A stretch of DNA of 8,903 bases from an uncultured Oscillospiraceae bacterium (GTDB taxonomy: Bacteria > Bacillota > Clostridia > Oscillospirales > Ruminococcaceae): positions 1-8,903 of the forward strand of contig CATXYA010000039.1 in assembly GCA_958403605.1 (NCBI GenBank). The letters run 5' to 3'. The notes under the pieces are model-generated. The model saw only the letters and a program-made list of their open reading frames with translations. It did not search any database and was not told the origin of the DNA. A program made the position numbers and the translations under genes. This document shows, piece by piece, positions 1 through 6,422 of this stretch. Each line of letters opens with the position of its first letter. Positions within the stretch are counted from its first letter, which is position 1.

Positions 1-63
1 GAGCAACCGCGCAAAAGAGAAAATCAGGCAGGCGCGGGCCGCCGCGCAGAGGAGGCGCTTTGA
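1..63 (+). CDS. Possible 3' end of an upstream gene (weak)
   Basis: Frame 1 is open from the window edge for 20 codons and stops at TGA (61-63), one base before the ATG of the activating enzyme. That is the tight spacing expected inside an operon. The encoded tail is charged and Ala/Arg/Glu-rich, with no recognisable motif. Frame 2, which leads in frame into the activating enzyme, is also open and has more G/C at third codon positions, so the frame-1 reading is not secure. No function can be proposed. Confidence 0.2.
   Translation, partial: EQPRKRENQAGAGRRAEEAL
32..47 (+). promoter_or_regulatory. GC hairpin directly before the SD of the activating enzyme
   Basis: GCGCGG (32-37) pairs with CCGCGC (42-47) around a GCCG tetraloop. 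Two bases later the SD AGGAGG (50-55) begins, 9 nt from the ATG at 65. There is no U-tract, so it is not a standard terminator. Similar hairpins sit two bases before the SDs of the LacI and GH13-like genes. It may act in mRNA stability or translation, but 6-bp GC stems also arise by chance in GC-rich DNA. Confidence 0.3.
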
Positions 64-64
64 G

Positions 65-955
65 ATGGACGCAACCGGAACGGTATTTCAGATCCAGCGG
101 TTTTCCCTGGACGACGGCCCCGGCATCCGCACGACGGTCTTTTTAAAGGGCTGTCCGCTGCGCTGCCGGTGGTGCCATAACCCGGAGGCTTTTTCCCCGC
201 GGCCCCAGCTCAGCTGGCACAGCGAACAATGTACCCGGTGCGGCGCGTGCGCCGCGGTGTGCCCCCAGGGGGTGCACGAGCTGGTGGACGGCGTCCACAC
301 CGTGCATTACGAGCGATGCACGGGCTGTGGGCAATGCGCCGCCCGCTGCCCGGCGCAGGCGCTGGAGGTGATCGGCTTTTCCGCTTCCGCACAGGCGGTC
401 CTCCGAGAGGCGGCGCGGGACAAGGCGTATTATGAGCACAGCGGCGGCGGGGTCACCTTTTCGGGCGGGGAACCCACCAGCCAGCCGGAGTTCCTCAAAG
501 AATTATTGCACCTGGCAAAAAAGGAAGGGCTGCACGTCTGCCTGGACACCTGCGGCCAGGCCCCTTGGACGCTGTATGAAGAGCTGCTGCCCCTGGTGGA
601 CCTGTTTTTGTACGATTACAAGGTGACGGACCCGGCGGTGCACCAGGCGTACACGGGCGTTGACAACGCGCTGATCCTGGAAAACCTGCGGCGCCTGTCG
701 GCGGCGGGAGCGCGCATTTTGCTGCGGTGTCCCATCATTCCCGGCGTCAACGACAACGAGGCCCATTTTGCGGCCATCCGCAGCCTCAAGCGCGCGCTGC
801 CGGGGATCGTGGGGGCGCAGGTGATGCCGTACCACAACATCGGCGCCGGCAAGTGGCGGGCGCTGGGATTGTCTTATTCCCTGGCGGATCTGCCCTGCGC
901 CGGGGAGGAGGACCGCGCGCGCTGGCAGGCGCGCCTGGACTGCCCGTGTCCCTGA
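65..955 (+). CDS. Glycyl-radical enzyme activating enzyme (radical SAM)
   Basis: This is the cytosolic activase that uses S-adenosylmethionine and a [4Fe-4S] cluster to abstract hydrogen from the radical glycine of the partner enzyme encoded next. The 296-residue protein has the family opening DDGPGIRT and the radical SAM cysteines C30-x3-C34-x2-C37. A two-cluster ferredoxin insert follows (C56/C59/C62/C66 and C85/C88/C91/C95), then the SAM-binding GGGVTFSGGEP stretch. The insert is typical of activases for dehydratase, lyase and decarboxylase GREs; the short PflA activase of pyruvate formate-lyase lacks it. The ATG at 65 follows SD AGGAGG (50-55) and gives the usual N-terminus, although the frame stays open to the window edge. 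The order activase then GRE, 59 nt apart, marks them as a pair. The substrate of the GRE cannot be read from this protein. Confidence 0.95.
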   Translation: MDATGTVFQIQRFSLDDGPGIRTTVFLKGCPLRCRWCHNPEAFSPRPQLSWHSEQCTRCGACAAVCPQGVHELVDGVHTVHYERCTGCGQCAARCPAQALEVIGFSASAQAVLREAARDKAYYEHSGGGVTFSGGEPTSQPEFLKELLHLAKKEGLHVCLDTCGQAPWTLYEELLPLVDLFLYDYKVTDPAVHQAYTGVDNALILENLRRLSAAGARILLRCPIIPGVNDNEAHFAAIRSLKRALPGIVGAQVMPYHNIGAGKWRALGLSYSLADLPCAGEEDRARWQARLDCPCP

Positions 956-959
956 AAGA

Positions 960-983
960 AAAGCGCGGAGCCGTAAAGCGCGG
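960..983 (+). repeat. Short direct repeat AAAGCGCGG x2 in the gap before the GRE
   Basis: The nonamer AAAGCGCGG occurs at 960-968 and 975-983, 15 bp apart start to start, in the 59-nt gap between activase and GRE. The rest of the gap holds the GRE SD AGGAGG (1004-1009). No promoter boxes are visible. The repeat could be a protein or RNA site or a remnant of a small duplication. At this length chance is a fair explanation. Confidence 0.3.
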
Positions 984-1003
984 CCCGCTGGGAAAAACAT
1001 CTG

Positions 1004-1009
1004 AGGAGG
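1004..1009 (+). promoter_or_regulatory. Ribosome binding site fixing the GRE start
   Basis: AGGAGG lies 5 nt before the ATG at 1015. The same frame is open far upstream (to at least 727, inside the activase gene), so this SD is what places the true start at 1015. Confidence 0.85.
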
Positions 1010-1014
1010 AGCCT

Positions 1015-3222
1015 ATGAGAGACCCAAAGACCGTTTTGGACTATAGTATCCGTTTCACCGACGCTTACCGCCGCAGCGAGGGGCTGCCCATCGAGGAGCG
1101 CGAGGTGAACTGCCTGGAAGTCATGCTGCCGTACATCTTCGACGACCCGCAGCCCGGCGACCTGCTGGCAGGCCGCCTGTATTACCCGGAGGTGGGCCTC
1201 AGCCCGGAGCCGCTGGGCGGGCGCGGCGTGTGCTTCAATTATGACATGCACGCCTTTGACGCGCTGGAAGCGCATTTTACCGGGGAAGAGCTGGAACAGG
1301 TGCGCGCGGTGCGGCGCTTTTGGGAAGGGGAGAATACGCGGCGCAAGATCCGCGAGGCCTTCCCGGAGGACATCGCCCAGGCGCTGCCCTATGACGACGA
1401 TTATTACAAGGTGCCCGACGTGGCCTTTCCCTTATACCGCACCGTGGGCATTTATATCGATTACGACAAGCTGCTGCGTTTGGGCATCGGCGGCCTGAAA
1501 GAGCAGGTGCGGGCCAGGGGCCGCCGCGCCGCCGCCGAACAGGATGAAAAGGCCGTGCGCCTGATGGAGGCGATGGCGCGGGCGCTGGACCTGTTCACTG
1601 GGGTGTGCCGCCGGTATGCGCAGGCCTGCCGGGCGCAGGGCATGACGGAGAGCGCCCAGGTGCTGGAGGCGGTGGCGGTGGACCCGCCCCAGACCTTTTT
1701 GCAGGCCGCGCAGCTCAGCTTTTTGTACACGCGCATCTGCGGCTCGCTGAACCATGGCCGCATGGACGTCTATCTGGGCGATTTCTACGCCGCCGACCTG
1801 GCCGCAGGGCGCATCACCCCGGCGCGGGGCCTGGCGGTGCTGCAGGCGGTCTTCCGGCTGATCGCCGCGCGGGCCAGCGTGTTCCATGGCCGCGTGATCG
1901 TGGGCGGCATGGGGCGGCGCAACGAGGCGAACGCCGACCAGGTGGCGCTGCTGGCCATCGAGGCCTGCCGCACGGTGCTGGAGCCGGAGCCGCAGTTCAC
2001 CCTGCGCTTTTACAAGGGGCAGGACCCGCGGCTGATGGAAAAGGCGCTGGACTGCATCGGCGAGGGGCGCACGTACCCCATCCTGTACAACGACGACGTC
2101 AACGTGCCCGCGGTGGAGCGGGCCTTCCGCCTGGCCCGCGGGGACGCGGAGCAGTACCTGCCGCTGGGCTGCGGCGAGTATGTGATCGACCACCGCAGCT
2201 TCGGCAGCCCCAACGGCATCATCAATCTGGTGAAGGCGCTGGAAGTGACAATGCACAATGGGCGCGACGCCGTCGACGGGCAGGCGCGGGGCCTGGCCCT
2301 GGGCGATTTTGCGGAGTTTTCCTCCTTTGAGGAGTTCTATGGCGCTTAGCAGCTTGCCCACTACATCGGCATCCTGGCGCGCCAGCAGATGATCGAATAC
2401 GAGGTAGTGGCGGCGCAGACGCCGTTCCTCTATATGTCGCTGCTGTACGACGACTGCATCGAGCGCGGGCGCGCCATCTTCGACGGCGGCATCCGCTACC
2501 TGGGCGGCACGTTGGAGACCTACGGCAACGTCAACACCGCCAACAGCCTGACGGCCATCAAAAAATGGGTGTTCGACGAAAAGAAGCTCGACGCCAAAAC
2601 GCTGCTGGCGGCGCTGGACAGCAACTTTGAAGGCTATGAAGCGGTACAGAAGCTGCTGCTGGACGCGCCGAAATACGGCAACGACGACGAGGAGGCCGAC
2701 GCCATGGCCGTGCGGCTGCACGAGGACGTGTGCCGCCTGGCGCGGGACCAGATCAAGACCGTGCCGCTGCACTCGTACCTGGTGGTCATCATCAACAACG
2801 AGGCCAACACGCTGGTGGGCCAGTTCACCGCGGCCTCGGCGGACGGGCGCGCCAGCCGGACGTATCTTGCCAACGCCAACGCCCCCACAGGCGGCACCGA
2901 CAAAAAGGGCATCACGGCCATGCTCAATTCCGTGGTGAAGCTGACGCCGGACCTGCACGCGGGCGCAGTGCAGAACATGAAGTTCAGCAAGGACTTCTTC
3001 AACAACAAACGGCCCCTGGCCAAGGCGCTGCTGGAAACGTATTTCGACAACGGCGGAGCCCAGGCCATGATCACCATTTTGGGCCGGGGCGATCTGGAAC
3101 AGGCGGTGGCTCATCCCGAACAGTACCGCAACCTGATGGTGCGGGTGGGCGGCTTCAGCGCGCGCTTTGTGGAGCTGTCCCAAAGCGTCCAGCAGGAGAT
3201 CATGTCCCGCACGCTCTATTGA
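1015..3222 (+). CDS. Glycyl radical enzyme (PFL-like), interrupted by an in-frame TAG at codon 445
   Basis: This is a pyruvate-formate-lyase-superfamily enzyme. A glycyl radical made by the upstream activase would generate a thiyl radical on the active-site cysteine to drive elimination, lysis or decarboxylation. If TAG is read through, the product is 735 residues. The catalytic loop PLGCGEYVID places Cys386 and Glu388; the glycyl radical motif RVGGFSARF places Gly713, 23 residues from the C-terminus. Other family hallmarks include GDLLAGR near the N-terminus, GRMDVYLGDFY and KYGNDDEEAD. C-x-E resembles GRE dehydratases and eliminases, but Tyr follows Glu where those I know have Pro, so specificity is unassigned. 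The single TAG (2347-2349) separates Cys from Gly. Both halves keep normal family sequence in the same frame with no other stop. An ordinary gene caller would report 1015-2349 (444 residues) and 2389-3222 (277 residues, no SD). It could be a recent pseudogene, a sequence error or an amber-recoded gene. Confidence 0.85.
2347..2349 (+). other. In-frame amber codon inside the GRE gene
   Basis: The local reading is E-E-F-Y-G-A-TAG-Q-L-A-H-Y-I. It lies 59 codons after Cys386 and 268 codons before Gly713. As I recall the family, this helix reads roughly Y-x-A-[FY]-K-x-Q-L, so two residues appear missing around the TAG. A 6-nt in-frame deletion from codons such as TAT AAG GCG CAG would leave exactly TAG CAG. 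The five complete genes in the window end in TGA (four) or TAA (one), so TAG is not seen here as a normal stop. Confidence 0.9.
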
Positions 3223-3228
3223 ACGCAG

Positions 3229-3237
3229 AGGAGGAGG
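3229..3237 (+). promoter_or_regulatory. Overlapping tandem SD fixing the nucleoside hydrolase start
   Basis: Two overlapping AGGAGG hexamers (3229-3234 and 3232-3237) lie 7 and 4 nt before the ATG at 3242. The frame is open further upstream within the GRE gene (an ATG occurs at 3167). This SD and the family N-terminus beginning just after 3242 decide the start. Confidence 0.85.
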
Positions 3238-3241
3238 CGCG

Positions 3242-4171
3242 ATGCTGTCCCTGATCATCGACACCGACATCGGCACGGACATCGACGACGCGCTGGCCCT
3301 GGCGCTGGCGGCCAAAAGCGGCGGCGCGCAGCTGCGGGCCGTCACCACCGTCAGCGGCGACACGGGGGCGCGGGCGCGCATCGCCCGGCATCTGCTGACG
3401 CTGTGCGGGCTGGAAAACGTGCCGGTGGCCGCCGGGCTGCGCACACCGGGGGAGACGGGCGCCCCGCCCTGCCCGCCCCAATACCTGCCCGCCGAAATGG
3501 ACGGGTACGGGATCCGGGAGGACGCGGTGGAGCTGATCCTCGCCGCGGTGCGGGCGGAGCCGGAGCTCACCATCGTCACCCTGGGGCCGCTGACCAATCT
3601 GGCGGCCTGCATCCAGCGGGAGCCCCAGACCATGCGCCGGGCAAAGCTGGTGCTCATGGCGGGCATGGTGACGGCGGCCTTCCCCGAGGGGAACGTCGCC
3701 AGCGACCCCGAAGCCGCGCGCACGGTGCTGGCGGCGGAGAACGAAAAGCGCCTGGTGGGGCTGGACGTCACCGCCCGCTGCGAGCTGGCGGACAGCGCCG
3801 CGCGCGCCCTGCTGGACAACGGCGCGCCGCTCAACGCCTGCCTCTGGCGCATGCTGCGCCTGTGGAAGCAGAAGGTGCTGGCGCCGATCCTGCGCCAATG
3901 GGGCGAGGCGCCGCAGGGGGACGATTACCCGGCCTCCGCGGGCATGCATGACCCCATGGCGGTGGCCGCGGCCCTGTGGCCCGGGCTGTTCTGTTTCCAA
4001 AAGGCCTACGTGCTGGTGGAGACGCAGGGCACCGTGGCGCGGGGACTGACGCTGGCGCAGGTGAATCCCTTCCGGGGCTGCCAGCCCACGGGCTACAACG
4101 CGGACGTGGCCGTCCGCGCGGACAACGAAGCAGTCCTGGCACGGCTGACGGCCGCGCTGGGAACAACATAA
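3242..4171 (+). CDS. Inosine-uridine preferring nucleoside hydrolase family protein
   Basis: Members are cytosolic Ca2+-dependent N-glycosidases that split nucleosides into base and free ribose; the true substrate here is unknown. The 309-residue length fits the family. The Ca2+/ribose-binding signature at the N-terminus is DTDIGTDIDDALAL (D7, D9, D13, D15, D16). LGPLTNLA follows near residue 115. An E149-G150-N151 stretch then leads to D155-P156-E-A-A, corresponding to the family E-aromatic-N...DPeAA segment, with Gly where an aromatic residue is usual. The base-side H236-D237 sits in MHDPMAV near residue 235. All main metal and ribose ligands seem present, so activity is likely. It begins 19 nt after the GRE stop and ends in TAA 27 nt before the next gene. 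Its presence suggests that a ribosyl- or glycosyl-N compound is part of this pathway. Confidence 0.93.
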   Translation: MLSLIIDTDIGTDIDDALALALAAKSGGAQLRAVTTVSGDTGARARIARHLLTLCGLENVPVAAGLRTPGETGAPPCPPQYLPAEMDGYGIREDAVELILAAVRAEPELTIVTLGPLTNLAACIQREPQTMRRAKLVLMAGMVTAAFPEGNVASDPEAARTVLAAENEKRLVGLDVTARCELADSAARALLDNGAPLNACLWRMLRLWKQKVLAPILRQWGEAPQGDDYPASAGMHDPMAVAAALWPGLFCFQKAYVLVETQGTVARGLTLAQVNPFRGCQPTGYNADVAVRADNEAVLARLTAALGTT

Positions 4172-4188
4172 AAAAGTAACGAGATGAT

Positions 4189-4194
4189 GGAGGT
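4189..4194 (+). promoter_or_regulatory. Ribosome binding site fixing the start at 4199
   Basis: GGAGGT lies 4 to 5 nt before the ATG at 4199. Two in-frame ATGs at 4184 and 4187 overlap or precede this SD and have none of their own, so 4199 is the better start and the product begins MERGVYFDAW. Confidence 0.8.
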
Positions 4195-4198
4195 CCTT

Positions 4199-6376
4199 AT
4201 GGAACGTGGCGTTTATTTTGACGCATGGTATGCGAACAATCACTGCTATCACCCCAGCCTGCCCCTGCGCAGCCACCAGATGATCGAAGACCTGGAAAAG
4301 TACAAGGGCACGATGCTGGTGTGGTCGGCGCTGGGCGGCGGCTCGATCTCCCTGCCCTATCTGGAGCACGAGGCCTTCGGCGAGGTGGACCCGCGCCTGC
4401 GCTTTTACGGCTTCATGAACGACAGCGAGTTCATCGCCGAATGCGGCAAGCGCGGCATCAAGGTGTTCGGCATCGTGTTCGAGGTGCAGGGGTGGGAGTT
4501 CCCGGCCCTGGTGGAGACGGGCAAGGACGGCAAGCCCGTGTTCAAAATGCTGAACGTGCAGGCCGACAACACGAAGGCCCCCACGGATTGGTACGGCCTG
4601 CGGGAGTTCACCCAGGACAAACACTGGGAGGTATTCGGCAAAAAGCTGGCGGATTACTACCCGGACGGGCTGTACAACAGCGACGGCCAGCCGGTGACGG
4701 ACCTGTGGGAGGAATGCTGCGCGCGCACCTGGAAGGGCGAGCCCGTGCACTCCGACTGGGTGGAGGTGAAAAATCATCCCCACGTGGCCTACCAGATGTG
4801 CCGCAACAACCCCGTGTGGCGCGATTATCTGAAGCAAATCATCAAGATCCAGATCGACGCGGGCGTGCAGGGGGTGCAGCTGGACGAATGTGAGCTGCCC
4901 ATGACCTCCATCGGCGCGGGCGGGTGCTTCTGCAAGGACTGCATGAAGGGCTTCCGTACTTATCTGAAAGCGCTCAAGGAAAAGGGCGGCCTGTGCGAGG
5001 CGCTGATGGACGCGGACCTGGACACCTTCGACTACGGCGCTTACCTGCGGGACAACGGGCTGGATTACCCCGTTTATTACGAGGACGTGCCGCTGTACAA
5101 ATATTATTGGGACTACCAACTGCGCGAGATCAAAACCTATTTCAAGGAGCTGGTGGACTTCGCCAAAGCCTATTCCCGCGAGACGCGGGGCGAAGAGGTG
5201 CAGGTGTCGGGCAACTTCTTCACGGTGATGCCGTCCTACTTCGCGCTGGCGCCCTATGCGGACGTCATCATCACCGAGATGAAAAACACGCTGTTCCGCC
5301 AGCCGTCATGGTACCGCTACGCCGCGGGCTTTGCCGGGGAGAAACCGGTGATCGTGGCCGAAAATCCCTACGGCGGCATCGTGCCCGAGCTGCTGGACAT
5401 GTTGAACCACGGCAAGGGCTACGACCTGTACCGTATTTTCCTGCTGGAGGCCTCGGTGTACGGCTGCAACATGTCCGTGCCCTACGGCGGCTGGATGGGC
5501 AACACCATCAAGGACGCGTTCTATCCGCCGCGGGACGTCACCGAAGAGGTGCAGAGCTTCCTGGCAGACAACGAGCGGCTGTTCCGGCGGGAATCCGGCG
5601 CGCCGGTGGGCGTGGTGTACAGCTATCCCAGCTATTATTGGCGCGAGGCCGTGGCGGGGTACTCTAACAACGTCATCTCCAATGCGGACCAAGACCTGCT
5701 GTCCTACGACAACAAGGATATGGACAGTCCCAACAGCTCCCGCCTGCCCTTCTGGGAGGTGCTGCGCAAGCTGTCCGAGCGGCAGATCTGCTATGACGCG
5801 GTCATGTCTGCCGACGGCGAGCTGCGCGAGGACGATTTCAGCGCCGAACAGCTGGCGCCCTACCGCATGATCGTGCTGCCCGACAACACCGTGATGACGG
5901 AGCGGCAGCTGGACGCGGTGCTGGCCTATTTGGACGGCGGCGGCCGCGCGGTGGTATTTGGCCGCCTGGCGGAAAATCTGCCCGCCAAGGCCCGCGCGGT
6001 CTTGGAGCATCCGGGCACGGTGTTCTGCGAAAACCCGGCGGACAAAACGGCGGCGGTAGCTAATTTCGTCAGCGCCTTTGAAAGCGTGTACCGGCCCGGC
6101 TGGGGCGTGCGCGTCAGCGATGCGTCCCTGGGCGTGCAGACCACGGTGACGCCCGAGGGCACGCAGGCCGTGCATCTGCTGAACTACAATTACGAGCGCG
6201 CGCTGGACGCCGTGCGGCCGTTGGCCGAGCTGACGCTGACCGTGGAGCGCCAGGTGCGTGAAGCCCGCGCCTGGACGCTGTGCGGCGCGCTGGACGCCGA
6301 GCTGGCCTGGAACGGCACCGCCACCCGCATCACTCTGCGCGGCGTACCCTCCTACGCGGTGGTGGAATTGCTCTGA
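4199..6376 (+). CDS. Glycoside-hydrolase-like protein with beta-galactosidase-type amidotransferase-like domain
   Basis: The 725-residue protein has no signal peptide and is probably cytosolic. Roughly residues 1-450 look like a TIM-barrel glycosidase: an N-terminal strand (GVYFDAW), V-F-G-I-V-F-E-V-Q-G-W, then GVQGVQLDECELP with D229, E230 and E232. Shortly after comes a C-F-C-K-D-C cluster leading into a K-G-F-R-T-Y-L helix, a pattern I recall from GH42-like hypothetical hydrolases. VIVAENPYGG holds E388, a candidate second catalytic acid. Residues about 470-640 match the amidotransferase-like (trimerisation) domain of GH42 proteins: GVVYSYPSYYW, MIVLPDNTVM, LDGGGRAVVFGR. The C-terminus has a small beta domain containing AVHLLNYNYE. 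Substrate and catalytic residues are inferred; no activity is proven for this type as far as I know. It follows the nucleoside hydrolase by 27 nt and most likely trims a glycoside that feeds the GRE step. Confidence 0.75.
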   Translation: MERGVYFDAWYANNHCYHPSLPLRSHQMIEDLEKYKGTMLVWSALGGGSISLPYLEHEAFGEVDPRLRFYGFMNDSEFIAECGKRGIKVFGIVFEVQGWEFPALVETGKDGKPVFKMLNVQADNTKAPTDWYGLREFTQDKHWEVFGKKLADYYPDGLYNSDGQPVTDLWEECCARTWKGEPVHSDWVEVKNHPHVAYQMCRNNPVWRDYLKQIIKIQIDAGVQGVQLDECELPMTSIGAGGCFCKDCMKGFRTYLKALKEKGGLCEALMDADLDTFDYGAYLRDNGLDYPVYYEDVPLYKYYWDYQLREIKTYFKELVDFAKAYSRETRGEEVQVSGNFFTVMPSYFALAPYADVIITEMKNTLFRQPSWYRYAAGFAGEKPVIVAENPYGGIVPELLDMLNHGKGYDLYRIFLLEASVYGCNMSVPYGGWMGNTIKDAFYPPRDVTEEVQSFLADNERLFRRESGAPVGVVYSYPSYYWREAVAGYSNNVISNADQDLLSYDNKDMDSPNSSRLPFWEVLRKLSERQICYDAVMSADGELREDDFSAEQLAPYRMIVLPDNTVMTERQLDAVLAYLDGGGRAVVFGRLAENLPAKARAVLEHPGTVFCENPADKTAAVANFVSAFESVYRPGWGVRVSDASLGVQTTVTPEGTQAVHLLNYNYERALDAVRPLAELTLTVERQVREARAWTLCGALDAELAWNGTATRITLRGVPSYAVVELL

Positions 6377-6388
6377 GCACAGCAAACG

Positions 6389-6405
6389 CCGGGCGCGGCG
6401 CCCGG
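6389..6405 (+). promoter_or_regulatory. GC hairpin between the glycosidase-like gene and lacI-type gene
   Basis: CCGGGC (6389-6394) pairs with GCCCGG (6400-6405); an extra G-C pair can close a 3-base loop. It fills most of the 46-nt gap, and the purine-rich SD of the regulator (AAGGAAGGG, 6408-6416) starts two bases later. No U-tract follows, so termination is unlikely. It could stabilise the upstream mRNA end or tune translation of the regulator. Confidence 0.4.
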
Positions 6406-6422
6406 GAAAGGAAGGGAAAAAG

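Noticed and set aside
45..58. Shared leader-like CGCAGAGGAGG-GCGC before the activase and nucleoside hydrolase starts
   Set aside because: The match is almost entirely the SD itself with short GC flanks, so convergent ribosome binding sites explain it.
985..1000. Similarity between the gap before the GRE (CGCTGGGAAAAACAT) and the end of the nucleoside hydrolase gene (CGCTGGGAACAACAT, about 4155-4169)
   Set aside because: A 14/15 match is notable, but one copy is coding, the flanks diverge, and no function or mobile element edge is apparent. Probably chance.
727..1014. N-terminal extension of the GRE into the activase gene
   Set aside because: The extension is a shadow of the activase in another frame; SD AGGAGG at 1004-1009 and the family N-terminus place the start at 1015.
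2347..2349. Selenocysteine-type recoding
   Set aside because: The codon is TAG, not TGA, so selenocysteine insertion does not apply.
2389..3222. Independent gene for the 3' half of the GRE starting at ATG 2389
   Set aside because: There is no SD before 2389, the sequence is plainly the continuation of the GRE in the same frame, and the codons between the TAG and this ATG also encode family sequence.
1432..3852. Very long antisense open frame (806 codons) across GRE and nucleoside hydrolase; another of 639 codons at 3200-5119
   Set aside because: The products are low-complexity Arg/Ala/His/Gln/Val-rich with no family motifs, as expected opposite GC-rich genes with strong third-position bias. 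The sense strand carries clear conserved enzymes.
6377..6422. Rho-independent terminator after the glycosidase-like gene
   Set aside because: The hairpin at 6389-6405 is followed by a purine-rich SD and not by a run of T, so it does not fit an intrinsic terminator.
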